A program made the position numbers and the translations under genes. The notes beneath the pieces were generated by a model, which saw only the letters and a list, made by a program, of their open reading frames with translations, had not been told where the DNA came from and did not search any database. Positions 8,758 to 16,607 of a stretch of 64,000 nt of DNA are shown piece after piece. Source of the stretch: UBA11606 sp965243715 (GTDB lineage: Bacteria > Actinomycetota > Acidimicrobiia > Acidimicrobiales > Aldehydirespiratoraceae); contig CBDEVU010000007.1 of the NCBI GenBank assembly GCA_965243715.1, positions 186,001 to 250,000 on the forward strand, in the 5' to 3' direction. Each line of letters starts with the position of its first letter. Position 1 is the stretch's first letter.

Positions 8758-9774
8758 TCAGCCGACCTCAGTGCCTTCGTCGATGATTGATGCCGGGATC
8801 TCAAAACCTTGGGCTTCAGCCGCGCCCGGGTTGTAGGCAATCAAGGCGGTCTCGAACTGCTGAATCGGGAAGTCAGCCGGGCTGGCGTTGCCTTGCAGAA
8901 TCTCACACGCGTACTCGGCGTTACGCATGCCGTCACCCTCATAATCGAGGCCGGTTCCGATCGCGGCCCCCGCCCGAGCGATGCCGGAATCCTGAGCGAT
9001 CATCGGAATATCGAAATCGTCGGCTACCTGCACCATGCCAGCAAGACCGTTCACGAGGATCGAGTCGGTGGGCACGAAGAAGAAGTCAATATCGCGTGAC
9101 GCCAAAGAGTTCGCGGCCGTTCCTACCTCGCTGGAATCTCCAATAGTTGCCGTTTCGACAGTCCAACCTCGTTCCGTTGCCTCGGCCTGCATCTTTTTCA
9201 AAGCCAGTTCGCTGTTGACCTGAGACGGGTCGTAGGCCACGCCAATCACCTTTGCTTCAGGGTTGATTTGCAGCGCTATGTCGAACATGCCCTCAACGGG
9301 AGCATCAGCCTGCCAACCGGTCAACCACTCGGGCTTGTCATTGGGACCAACAGCAACGCCGGCTGCAAAGGGATCGGTGACCGCACCGAAAAGCACCGGC
9401 GTTCCGCGGCCATCAGCTTCGTTCGCTGCGACTGTGGCCTGAAGAACGGGAGTGGAGATCGCCAAGATTAGATCGACATCCGAATCAAGAAACTCAGCAA
9501 CGATCGGCCCGAGTTGTGATCCGTCACCTTCTGCGTTTCGGTAATCTATCGTTGCGTCAACGCCGTCACATTGAGCCATTGCATCGGTGAACCCTGTGTT
9601 GACCAACTCTAAAGCGACGACGGGGGCGATGTTGACGATGCCAATCGTGGCGGTTGTTGGACCGGCCTCGCTATTAGTGGCGTCGCTTCCGCAGGCCGCC
9701 CCGATCAGCGCGAGAACACACACAATTGGGATAAGCCAGTTGCGCGTACCGATCTTTCCTTGGTTCTTCTTCAT
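8758..9774 (-). CDS. ABC substrate-binding lipoprotein (TrpX/DUF534-like)
   Basis: A 338-residue extracytoplasmic binding protein. The signal peptide ends LIGAACGSD, a lipobox with Cys at about residue 28. The mature protein follows the DUF534 (ABC_sub_bind) plan: TIGIVNIAPVVALELVNTGF, then IDYRNAEGDGSQLGPIVAEFL, then VIGVAYDPSQVNSELALKKM and DIDFFFVPTDSILVNGLAGM. In streptococci related proteins (TrpX) import tryptophan and are regulated with tryptophan supply. The ATG is only 2 bp after the trpD stop, which makes co-transcription very likely. The aromatic-compound ligand is inference. Confidence 0.88.
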   Translation of the reverse strand: MKKNQGKIGTRNWLIPIVCVLALIGAACGSDATNSEAGPTTATIGIVNIAPVVALELVNTGFTDAMAQCDGVDATIDYRNAEGDGSQLGPIVAEFLDSDVDLILAISTPVLQATVAANEADGRGTPVLFGAVTDPFAAGVAVGPNDKPEWLTGWQADAPVEGMFDIALQINPEAKVIGVAYDPSQVNSELALKKMQAEATERGWTVETATIGDSSEVGTAANSLASRDIDFFFVPTDSILVNGLAGMVQVADDFDIPMIAQDSGIARAGAAIGTGLDYEGDGMRNAEYACEILQGNASPADFPIQQFETALIAYNPGAAEAQGFEIPASIIDEGTEVG

Positions 9775-9776
9775 TG

Positions 9777-10832
9777 TTAGTGCTCGCCTTCATAATTTTT
9801 ATTAACGGACGCTAGTAAGTTTAGTTTAGCTTGCGCCAGACCGTCGTCGATTGCCGTAGCGGCCGCGGCTACGCCATCGCCGAGTTCGTCGCACACTCCG
9901 GCCGCTATGAGTCCCGCGGCCGCGTTGAGGACCACCATGTCGCGCGCAGGCCCCGGGTGGCCAGCTAAGACACGTCGAGCGATCACCGCGTTGGCCTCGG
10001 CGTCGCCGCCCGCAATGTCGGCGGGGGTGGCGCGGGCTAGGCCAAAGCGGGTGGCGTCGACTTCGATCTCGGTAATGACATCGTCGACGAGTGACAACAT
10101 GTGGGAGGGGCCGGTGATGGTCAACTCATCCAGTCCACCATCGCCATGCACGATCAACGAACGCACCGACCCGGTTGCTCGCAGGGTCTCCGCCATCCGC
10201 CGGGCCAGACCCCAATCAGAGGCGCCGACGACCTGACGGGTGAGACGGCCAGGGTGCGAAAGCGGGCCAAGAATGTTGAACACCGTAGGAATGCCAAGTT
10301 CGGCTCGGACGGGGCCGACGTGGCGCATCGCGGGATGGAACTTACGGGCGAAGGCGAACCCGACTCCGTGATTAGCCACTTGCTGTTCTAAATGTTTCGG
10401 CGAGACATCGACCGCAACGCCGAGCGCTTCGAGAAGGTCGAAACTGCCTGATGTCGAGGATGCCTTGCGGTTGCCGTGCTTGCACACCGACGCCCCCGCC
10501 CCCGCGGCAACGAAGGCCGCCATCGTGGAGACGTTGAGCGCGTGACGCCGCCGGCTCGGAGCGCCGCCAACCCCCACGATGTCGATGGTGTGGGCCGGTA
10601 GCGTCAAGGGCACCGCCGCGGCGATCATTGCCCGCTGAAGACCCGCCAGTTCAGCGACCGTCTCGCCCTTAATCCGCAGGCCCACGATAAGGGCACTGAT
10701 CTGGGCGTCGGTGGCCTGGCCATCGAGGATCTGAGCCAGTACCGCGGTGCATTGGTCGGCCGACAGGTCGCGGCGATTGGCGAGTAGACCCAGAGTTTCG
10801 GGCCAGCCGCCGAATTCAGGACTCGTAGTCAT
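9777..10832 (-). CDS. trpD: Anthranilate phosphoribosyltransferase-like, divergent PRPP motif
   Basis: A 351-residue member of the TrpD family, which joins anthranilate to phosphoribosyl pyrophosphate in tryptophan synthesis. The KHGNR motif (118-122), SSTSGSFDLLEALG and the NILGPLSHPG segment are clear. The usual PRPP loop GTGGD is changed to GVGGA (87-91), followed by an Arg-rich insertion SRRRHALN before VSTMAAF. The start ATG at 10832 is preceded by AAAGGA at good spacing; an upstream in-frame start adds 11 unlikely residues. It stands apart from other trp genes and leads the operon for a TrpXYZ-type importer, so either tryptophan synthesis or a related phosphoribosyl transfer is possible. 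Confidence 0.8.
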   Translation of the reverse strand: MTTSPEFGGWPETLGLLANRRDLSADQCTAVLAQILDGQATDAQISALIVGLRIKGETVAELAGLQRAMIAAAVPLTLPAHTIDIVGVGGAPSRRRHALNVSTMAAFVAAGAGASVCKHGNRKASSTSGSFDLLEALGVAVDVSPKHLEQQVANHGVGFAFARKFHPAMRHVGPVRAELGIPTVFNILGPLSHPGRLTRQVVGASDWGLARRMAETLRATGSVRSLIVHGDGGLDELTITGPSHMLSLVDDVITEIEVDATRFGLARATPADIAGGDAEANAVIARRVLAGHPGPARDMVVLNAAAGLIAAGVCDELGDGVAAAATAIDDGLAQAKLNLLASVNKNYEGEH

Positions 10833-10893
10833 CAGGTTTCCTTTCCGGCAGGCAGTGCACGGCATCGACCATCGTCGCTACTCTAGGCGCCCT

Positions 10894-11310
10894 GTGCGTT
10901 CCGTCCTTGTTCCTGCCGCCCTCCTTCGAGGGGCGATCCGCTGCTTGCTGATCGCTACGCCCGCGGTGGTGGTGATCGCGTGGATGGCTAACGACAGCGG
11001 GAGCACCGAACAAAGCAACTGGGTATACCTTTCCCTGCTCGCCATCATCGTGGCCTACCTCGTGGGTGGCGCCGGGGCGGGGGCGTGGGCTCCCGACTCG
11101 CCGTTCACGAACGGTGCCGTTGCCGTGTTCGGCGCGTTTGTAATCGTCCAAGGCATCGCGCTCATGATCAACTTCATCCGAGGCGACAGCATTTCCATAA
11201 TCAGTTTTATCTTCAATGGCTTGCTTGCCGCATCAATCGGAGCTGTCGGTGCCGGAATTGGAATCTGGCGCGGCACACTAGATACCGGTGACGGGGAGTC
11301 GGCTAGATGA
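10894..11310 (+). CDS. Small membrane protein, unknown
   Basis: A 138-residue protein starting at the GTG at 10894 (VRSVLVPAALLRGAIRCLL) with four predicted membrane segments, roughly residues 12-32, 42-64, 73-95 and 100-125. A GDS turn lies between the third and fourth. I recognise no family with confidence. It is divergent from trpD, with about 60 bp between starts. Its last six codons lie inside the 5' strand of the RNase P RNA P1 helix, so its 3' end is constrained by that RNA. Confidence 0.6.
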   Translation: MRSVLVPAALLRGAIRCLLIATPAVVVIAWMANDSGSTEQSNWVYLSLLAIIVAYLVGGAGAGAWAPDSPFTNGAVAVFGAFVIVQGIALMINFIRGDSISIISFIFNGLLAASIGAVGAGIGIWRGTLDTGDGESAR

Positions 11311-11647
11311 CTGCGACCCACTTTGGTGGGTTGAGGAAAGTCGGGGCTCCGAAGGACAGGGTGCTGGCTTGCGCCAGTTGAGGTGACTCAAAGGAAAGTG
11401 CCACAGAAAACAAACCGCCGGCGGATCGCTTCGTCGGTAAGGGTGAAAAGGTGCGGTAAGAGCGCACCAGCACCTCGGGCGACCGAGGTGGCTAGGTAAA
11501 CCCCACCCGGAGCAAGGTCAAGCAGGGAGAGGGCAGTCCGTCCGTAGACACTCCCGGGTCGACCGCACAGATGGATGGTCATCCACGGTCTCAAGTGCTT
11601 CCACCAGTTGAGACCCGGACAGAACCCCGCTTACAGGCCAACTCCCC
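11293..11647 (+). ncRNA. rnpB: RNase P RNA, bacterial class A
   Basis: The catalytic RNA that removes 5' leaders from precursor tRNAs, about 355 nt. Conserved region I appears as GAGGAAAGTCGGGGCTCC (11331-11348), the middle signature GGAAAGTGCCACAGAAAACA is at about 11391, and the 3' core ACAGAACCCCGCTTACAGGC ends near 11638. The ends are set by P1 pairing: GGGGAGTCGGC (11293-11303) with GCCAACTCCCC (11637-11647), with one mismatch. The upstream coding gene ends at 11310, inside this RNA. Confidence 0.93.
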
Positions 11648-11742
11648 GCCACCACCCACGAACTACGCAGAGTCGGATTCTCTAGACGAACCTTCCGAGC
11701 GGTTCGTGGAATGATTCGTATCAGCGGGGTTGGCTCGTAGTC

Positions 11743-12826
11743 CTAGGCCGCGGGGATGGGTTTTCGGTGGCGGGCGTGGTCGCCGCGTTGGCCTCGGTGT
11801 TTTCGGCCGTGGCAGTTCCAGCAAGGCAGTTCGAGGTTGTCGATGTCGGTCGGCCCGCCGTGGGCCCATTCTCGTGTGTGGTGGGCTTCGGTGCGGTCTG
11901 TTGAGGCTCCGCATTCGCTACAGCCGCGATGGCGGGCGATAAGGGCAATCCACTGATCGCGGCTAGCCAGGCGGGTGGATCGCCCGAGCCACAACGGTCG
12001 GCCGTCACCGCAAAGACTTGGCCGACGACTTCGGCGGTGGGTCCGAGTTCGATGAGTACTTCGTCGGGTACGGGGCTACCGTCAGCGAGTTCGGTGCTGC
12101 CCGATTCGAGACAGTGCAGCAGGTGGACCATGTGCTTGGGATGAGGCTTGCCCGAACGGGTCGCCCGAGCACCAGTGAGCAAGGCCACCATGGCATCGGC
12201 GCGGCGTTGCTTAGCCGTCCGTGCGTCGTCGGGGCCGATTGGTTAGCAAACTCCCGTAAGGCAGCTAGAGCCCGTGCGCCGTTGATCGGGTCGAGGCGGC
12301 TCAAGATGTTGACCATCCCCTCGCCATCGACCCAGTCAGTTACCTCGCGCAAACGACGCTGCCGGGCGTGGCGCTTCTCAACTGTGCCCTGAGATTCTCT
12401 GATGTTGACCCACTCGCGGGTCTTCTTAGCAAACCGGTCGGCAGGCAACTCCGCAGCCAACGAGAGCAACTCCTCGGCCTCACTAGGCGATACCCGCGCC
12501 GCGGCCTCAGCGCACACCGCGGCATGCTCAGAAGTGATAACCCCGCTGGCCAAGCTCTCGGCCACCGCCGGCATCTGCGCCAACTGTGTAGCCACCTTGG
12601 CGTCTTGCTTGGACTGGCGATTCGAGCGCCGCGACAGCGAATGCCCCACGCTGGCGGCATCAGCCCCGGAATCACCCAACGCGTCGATCCCAGCCAAGCA
12701 GGCCAAGCGTCGTTCTTGCGCGTGAGCGATCACCCGATCAAGCCCACCAATGGTTGCGGTCAACTCCGGTCGAGACATTCCATGGAGAGCAACCTCAGCC
12801 ATGTTGTCGTGCGCTTTCTGGAACAT
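11743..12826 (-). pseudogene. DUF222/HNH endonuclease-like gene, two frameshifts
   Basis: A decayed copy of the intact gene at 48521-49606. Its N-terminal 190 residues (MFQKAHDNMAEVALHGMSRP onward) match the intact copy almost residue for residue. One base is then lost near 12240 (after EFANQ) and another near 12013 (after VVGQVF). The remaining frames still encode the matching central part and the HNH end (CSECGASTDRTEAHH, ELPCWNCHGRKH). DUF222 proteins are the mycobacterial '13E12' type and usually carry a C-terminal HNH nuclease-like domain; their biological role is poorly known. The promoter is also duplicated, so the N-terminal fragment may still be made. Confidence 0.88.
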
Positions 12827-12832
12827 GCGTTT

Positions 12833-12861
12833 ATTGTATCAGAACGAATCTAGAACGTCAA
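12833..12861 (-). promoter_or_regulatory. Promoter of the DUF222 pseudogene
   Basis: Read on the minus strand, TTGACG (12861-12856), a 17-bp spacer and TACAAT (12838-12833) lie six bases before the ATG at 12826. It matches the promoter of the intact copy at both hexamers and in spacing. Confidence 0.75.
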
Positions 12862-12949
12862 CAGGCAATCCAGATAGATCGCGAAGCACGCATTAGCGAA
12901 CGAGAAGTCGACTACCGCCCGCGGCTACCTGAGCGTGGAGGGTGAGCAC

Positions 12950-13150
12950 ATCGTAAGCTTCGTCCTCTAAGTCGGGCGGGGCGTCGGGCGTTTGGGCGTC
13001 GGGGACAAACCAACCCTTGCGATAATCGCCACCGCGCCCGCCGTCCACGAGGGGCTAAGGGAGCGCACGATGAATCGGCGTAGTGGCGGCGGAAGGGCTC
13101 CGAAGATCCGCAGGGCGACCCGCTTCTCCCACCACCGGACACCACAGTGC
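12950..13150 (-). pseudogene. Possible NUDIX hydrolase remnant
   Basis: Just downstream of the inositol-phosphatase-like gene, one minus-strand frame reads WWEKRVALRIFGALPPPLRR and then FIVRSLSPSWTAGAVAIIAR. This resembles the N-terminus of many actinobacterial NUDIX hydrolases (LPxxLRR, followed by SPSxTVGAVA). No start codon precedes it, because a TGA lies eight codons upstream. The frame ends soon after, without any NUDIX box. Another frame overlapping the end reads DYRKGWFVPDAQTPDAPPDL. I take it as a degraded fragment; the call rests only on the short N-terminal resemblance. Nothing else is visible between 12862 and 13152. Confidence 0.3.
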
Positions 13151-13152
13151 CA

Positions 13153-13896
13153 TCAGCGCAGTTCCTGTCGAGCCCGCCGTAACGAGTCAAACACCGGGCC
13201 TGGACCGGCGATCGGCACGCGCCGAGCTGAGTAATCAACTGTGGTCAACGATCTGCCAAACGCGTCCTCCACCGTGACGCCAACCTCCTGACAAATCAGC
13301 ATTCCGCCAAGATAATCCCAGGATCCGAGGGCGTCGTCGTCGAAATCGATAAAGGCATCGAAACGGCCGTCCGCCACCGCGCATAGGTCTAGGGCCGCCG
13401 CGCCAAAGCACCGGAACTGCGCCCATCCGGGGTTGGCCCTCGGCAGGCCGTTGATGGCGACGATCGCGTCGGCGAGGTCAACCGGCTGCCTCGGCGGTAA
13501 CCGAACACCATCGATGCGTGCCCCGTCACCTCGGATCGCATCCCAGCGAACACCACTGACATGATCGTGGACGACCGCCACTCGAGCAACACCGTGGTCG
13601 ATGACACAGATACTCGTGGCGAACCACGGCAAGGAACGCGAAGCATTCGTGGAACCATCAAGAGGGTCCAGTACGGCCACGATCCCATCGGTTTCGACGC
13701 CACCGCTTTCCTCGCTCAGCACACCAAGCCCGGCCTCTCGTAGCACCGCGACGGCCGCTGAGTCGGCCACCAAGTCACTAGCGTACTGGCCCTCTCTGTC
13801 GCCCGAAAGACCCCACTCGTCGTGGCCGTCGAACGACTCAACCACGGCATCGACTGCGGCATGTAGCACGCTCAATAGCTCGGCGGAGGGCACCAT
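13153..13896 (-). CDS. Inositol-monophosphatase-family phosphatase
   Basis: A 247-residue Mg-dependent phosphatase of the IMPase/FBPase-like superfamily. It has the metal site LSEESGG, VLDPLDGSTN (the DPxDGT-type motif) and the later GSWDYLGGM (the WD motif binding the third metal). Substrates in this family include inositol phosphates, histidinol phosphate, fructose bisphosphate and PAP, and sequence alone does not decide between them. The ATG at 13896 is chosen because upstream residues do not match the family. It is divergent from the unknown gene at 13978. Confidence 0.85.
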   Translation of the reverse strand: MVPSAELLSVLHAAVDAVVESFDGHDEWGLSGDREGQYASDLVADSAAVAVLREAGLGVLSEESGGVETDGIVAVLDPLDGSTNASRSLPWFATSICVIDHGVARVAVVHDHVSGVRWDAIRGDGARIDGVRLPPRQPVDLADAIVAINGLPRANPGWAQFRCFGAAALDLCAVADGRFDAFIDFDDDALGSWDYLGGMLICQEVGVTVEDAFGRSLTTVDYSARRVPIAGPGPVFDSLRRARQELR

Positions 13897-13977
13897 GGTA
13901 GTGAACCACGCCCAAACGTGAAAAATGGGGATGCTTTCCGCGATGAAATCAGCGCGAAATCTGGCAAACTTAGAGCA

Positions 13978-14547
13978 ATGGCAGTGATCGATCTTCAAGG
14001 GTTTGTGGCCGATCTAAAGGAGCACCTCGCCGAACACGGATTTCACGTACACGACGAACGGCACTTTATAGAGACCTACACCAACCGCCAGACCTGGGAG
14101 ATCGACCTTCACCCCGATCGGGCCTGCGACGGACCTGTCGACATGCACCTAGCCCTCGAAGTCGATTCTCGCACTCTGATCACTTTCGAAGATGAGGTTC
14201 TGCGGGTGGGCGAAAACGGCGAGCCAGACGATTCGCTCGTCCTCCCCATCATCTTGTCGTTTGCCTTGCCGCCACTCCCCACCGGCCCCGATCTGTTGCT
14301 GCTCGCCACCGACCTAGCTGGCATCGGAGGTCCCGACCTACCGCTCGAAGTATCCGCTATCGACAGTTTCGCGGCGGTCACCGACGCCCCCGAACGCGCC
14401 GTGTCCATCGTGTCACGACTACAGGTAAACCTTGCTCGTATCTACCTCGGCCAAGAAGTCCTCTGCGACGTCCTCGACAAGTGCCAGGTCGTGGCTGACT
14501 TCTTGCTCGATCAGGCGCCGCACTGGCTCGACGAAACGCTCAGCTAA
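13978..14547 (+). CDS. Conserved hypothetical protein
   Basis: A 189-residue soluble, acidic protein (MAVIDLQGFVADLKEHLAEH). I do not recognise its family. It appears to have an alpha/beta N-terminal half, a Pro-rich middle (LPPLPTGPDLL) and a helical C-terminus ending DQAPHWLDETLS. No signal or membrane segment is seen. Its stop overlaps the end of the convergent peroxiredoxin gene by 4 bp. Codon use matches neighbouring genes, which supports it being real. Confidence 0.6.
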   Translation: MAVIDLQGFVADLKEHLAEHGFHVHDERHFIETYTNRQTWEIDLHPDRACDGPVDMHLALEVDSRTLITFEDEVLRVGENGEPDDSLVLPIILSFALPPLPTGPDLLLLATDLAGIGGPDLPLEVSAIDSFAAVTDAPERAVSIVSRLQVNLARIYLGQEVLCDVLDKCQVVADFLLDQAPHWLDETLS

Positions 14548-14996
14548 CCGACCAGACTACGCAGCGTTGCTAGCGCCTCGTCGGCGTGGGCCAACATGTT
14601 TGTCTCGCTCCGAATCGACCTCACCAGACGGCGCTCTTGATCGATGACAAAGGTGGCGCGCTTGCCTGGCAGACGTCCCAACCGACGGGTCCCGAACTGG
14701 CGATGAACCTTACGCTCAGGATCGCTCAGCAACGGGAAACCCAGCCCATGAAGTTCATCGAATTGGTGTTGCCGATCAACCTGATCGGCGCTGATTCCCA
14801 GTCGTGACGCTCCGAGTTCTTCGAACTCCGCCGCCAGATCACGGAAATGGCAACTTTCTTTAGTTCAACCCGGGGTCATGGCCAACGGATAAAAGAAGAG
14901 GACAATCGGACCCGTCTCAACGAGACTAGTGAGGGTCACCAACTCGCCTCTTTGATCCAGCAACGCAAAATCGTCAACAATGTCACCATTCTTCAC
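14544..14996 (-). CDS. Peroxiredoxin (PrxQ/Bcp), probable selenoprotein with in-frame TGA
   Basis: Reading through one TGA gives a complete 150-residue PrxQ-type peroxiredoxin, which reduces hydroperoxides using thioredoxin-type donors. The GTG start at 14996 follows a purine-rich AGGGAAGGGGGAG. The active site reads FFYPLAMTPG-TGA-TKESCHF. The TGA is codon 44 (14867-14865), exactly where the family has the peroxidatic Cys of TPGC. Cys49, five residues on, is the expected resolving cysteine. The frame downstream is intact, including GLPGKRATFVID-like RLPGKRATFVID with the conserved Arg. Selenocysteine at this site is known in other bacterial peroxiredoxins. A nonsense mutation (TGC or TGT to TGA) is the alternative. 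SelA, SelB, SelC and SelD genes are not in this window. Confidence 0.8.
14830..14854 (-). promoter_or_regulatory. Candidate SECIS stem-loop
   Basis: On the coding strand, ten bases after the TGA, GTTGCCA pairs with TGGCGGC (7 bp, two G-U) around an 11-base loop. The loop begins 17 bases after the TGA, within the spacing used by bacterial SelB-dependent SECIS elements. A second, perfect hairpin (GAGTTC-GAA-GAACTC, 14814-14828) has its loop 42 bases from the TGA, probably too far. Bacterial SECIS elements are poorly conserved, so this is only a candidate. Confidence 0.4.
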
Positions 14997-15058
14997 GGCT
15001 CCCCCTTCCCTTGGATTAACCAGACACTAGTCGCGGCTCGCCCAAGCCGGGCAAAGAG

Positions 15059-15131
15059 TGGGCCCGGTGGGAATCGAACCCACGACCGAGCGATTATGAG
15101 TCGCCTGCTCTGACCATTGAGCTACGGGCCC
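15059..15131 (-). tRNA. tRNA with CAT anticodon, probably Ile2
   Basis: A 73-nt cloverleaf with perfect 7-bp acceptor GGGCCCG/CGGGCCC, discriminator A and anticodon CAT in the loop CTCATAA. The anticodon arm GGCGACTCATAATCGCT is the same as that of Escherichia coli tRNA-Ile2, and the C4-G69 and C5-G68 acceptor pairs fit recognition by TilS. Lysidine-modified Ile2, reading AUA, is therefore more likely than elongator Met. No CCA is encoded. Confidence 0.88.
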
Positions 15132-15204
15132 GCCGAAACCCTACCGCGGTGTGAACCGACTGGGCGCGCAACGGCCCGCACCGAAGTGCAAGCCGTTGGT
15201 AACG

Positions 15205-15277
15205 CTCCGGGGGTGGGGATCGAACCCACGACCTGCGGATTAACAGTCCGACGCTCTGCCAGCTGAGCTACCCCGGA
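15205..15277 (-). tRNA. tRNA-Asn (GTT)
   Basis: A 73-nt cloverleaf on the minus strand with acceptor TCCGGGG/CCCCGGA, anticodon GTT in the loop of ACTGTTAATC, T-loop TTCGATC and discriminator G. No CCA is encoded. Confidence 0.93.
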
Positions 15278-15350
15278 AGGTCAGTCGAGGATAGCATCGC
15301 TGGCCCCTAGCCCATCATCTTCTCAGTACGAGAAATTCGAGAACCTAGCT

Positions 15351-16607
15351 TTATCCGAGGTAGTCATAGAGATGAGCGCTACGCAGCCAGTGACGAAGTT
15401 TCACCAGCGTCTTGAATTCAATCTGACGAACCCGTTCGCGAGTCACGTTGAAATGACGGCCCACTTCCTCCAGCGTTCGGGGGTGATCATCGTCAATACC
15501 AAAGCGCAGACGCATGATTTTCTGCTCACGCATCTCTAACTCACCAAGCACCTCACCCACGGCAATGACGAGCATACGCTGGGCCACAATATCGACGGGG
15601 GAAACGGCGTCTCGGTCCTCGATAAGGTCACCAAGCCTAGAATCGTCATCCTCACTGAACGACGAGTCGAGCGACCACGTATCAAGGCCGATGAGCAAAA
15701 GCTCACGAACCTTCACCACCGATTCCTCGAGTTCAGCAGCAATCTCTTGGACCGTGGGCTCGCGCTTGAGGTCTTGATGCAATTGACGCTGGACACGATC
15801 GACCCGTTTCATTGCATCCACCATGTGTACTGGAATACGAATCGTTCGGGCCTGATCGGCGATCGCACGCATCGTCGCCTGACGAATCCACCACGTGGCA
15901 TAGGTGGAAAACTTGAAACCCTTCGTGTGATCGAACTTCTCAACCGCCCGCATGAGTCCAATACTGCCTTCTTGCACGAGGTCAGACAGGACCACCCCTT
16001 GCCCGACGTAGCGCTTCGCGATCGCGACCACCAAGCGCAGGTTGGCACAAATAAGTTCTTCGGACGCCCGCTGACCGTTACGGATTACTCGGTCGAGTCG
16101 GGCGACCTCAGCCGGACCGAGATCAGCGACCGTGTTGGCCTCGACTGCCTCTGACATCGCAACTTCGGCGTTCAGGCCGCGGCGGATACGGGCCGCAACC
16201 ATCACCTCTTCACGGGCGCTGAGCAACGGGATCGCACCGATCTCCTTAAGGTACAACCCGAAAGAGTCATCGGAGTAGGCCCCTGACCCGCCACGGGTTC
16301 GGTTACGGATCGGCCGGCGCCTAGTTATTTCAACATCGTCACCGATCGAGGCGGCATAGCCAGCAGCTCGATCGACGCGTCCTTGATCGGTCACCGGTGC
16401 GTTCAGGTCCTCGTCGAGGATCACGCCCTCCGCCGCACAGGCCTTGCGTAAAGCCACTATCAGCTCAGTATCGAACTCCACATTGCTAAGGGTTTGCACC
16501 AAAGCGTCGAGGCTGAGATGCCCCGACGGACGCGCCGAGTTGAGCAAGGCACGAAACTTTACCGCCTCCGACTCTGGCAGAGGCAGTTCGGGCTCGTCAT
16601 TGGTCAT
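15351..16607 (-). CDS. rpoD: RNA polymerase primary-type sigma factor
   Basis: A 418-residue sigma-70 factor of group 1 or 2. Region 1.2 is DSFGLYLKEIGAIPLLSARE. Region 2 includes LRLVVAIAKRYVGQG, DLVQEGSIGLMRAVEKF and the -10-reading FSTYATWWIRQA. Region 4 has the HTH RTLEEVGRHFNVTRERVRQI that reads the -35. Regions 3 and 4 are full length. The N-terminus is shorter than in SigA/HrdB of other actinobacteria. Its ATG overlaps the dnaG stop in an ATGA junction, the macromolecular-synthesis-operon arrangement seen in many bacteria, and supports it being the housekeeping factor. Confidence 0.9.
   Translation of the reverse strand: MTNDEPELPLPESEAVKFRALLNSARPSGHLSLDALVQTLSNVEFDTELIVALRKACAAEGVILDEDLNAPVTDQGRVDRAAGYAASIGDDVEITRRRPIRNRTRGGSGAYSDDSFGLYLKEIGAIPLLSAREEVMVAARIRRGLNAEVAMSEAVEANTVADLGPAEVARLDRVIRNGQRASEELICANLRLVVAIAKRYVGQGVVLSDLVQEGSIGLMRAVEKFDHTKGFKFSTYATWWIRQATMRAIADQARTIRIPVHMVDAMKRVDRVQRQLHQDLKREPTVQEIAAELEESVVKVRELLLIGLDTWSLDSSFSEDDDSRLGDLIEDRDAVSPVDIVAQRMLVIAVGEVLGELEMREQKIMRLRFGIDDDHPRTLEEVGRHFNVTRERVRQIEFKTLVKLRHWLRSAHLYDYLG

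Noticed and set aside
10833..10893. T-box or trp attenuator before trpD
   Set aside because: Only about 60 bp separates trpD from the divergent gene, with no leader peptide, specifier loop or terminator/antiterminator pair visible.
15059..15131. Elongator tRNA-Met for the CAT tRNA
   Set aside because: The anticodon arm and the C4-G69, C5-G68 pairs fit tRNA-Ile2 better, though Met cannot be fully excluded without the other tRNAs of the genome.
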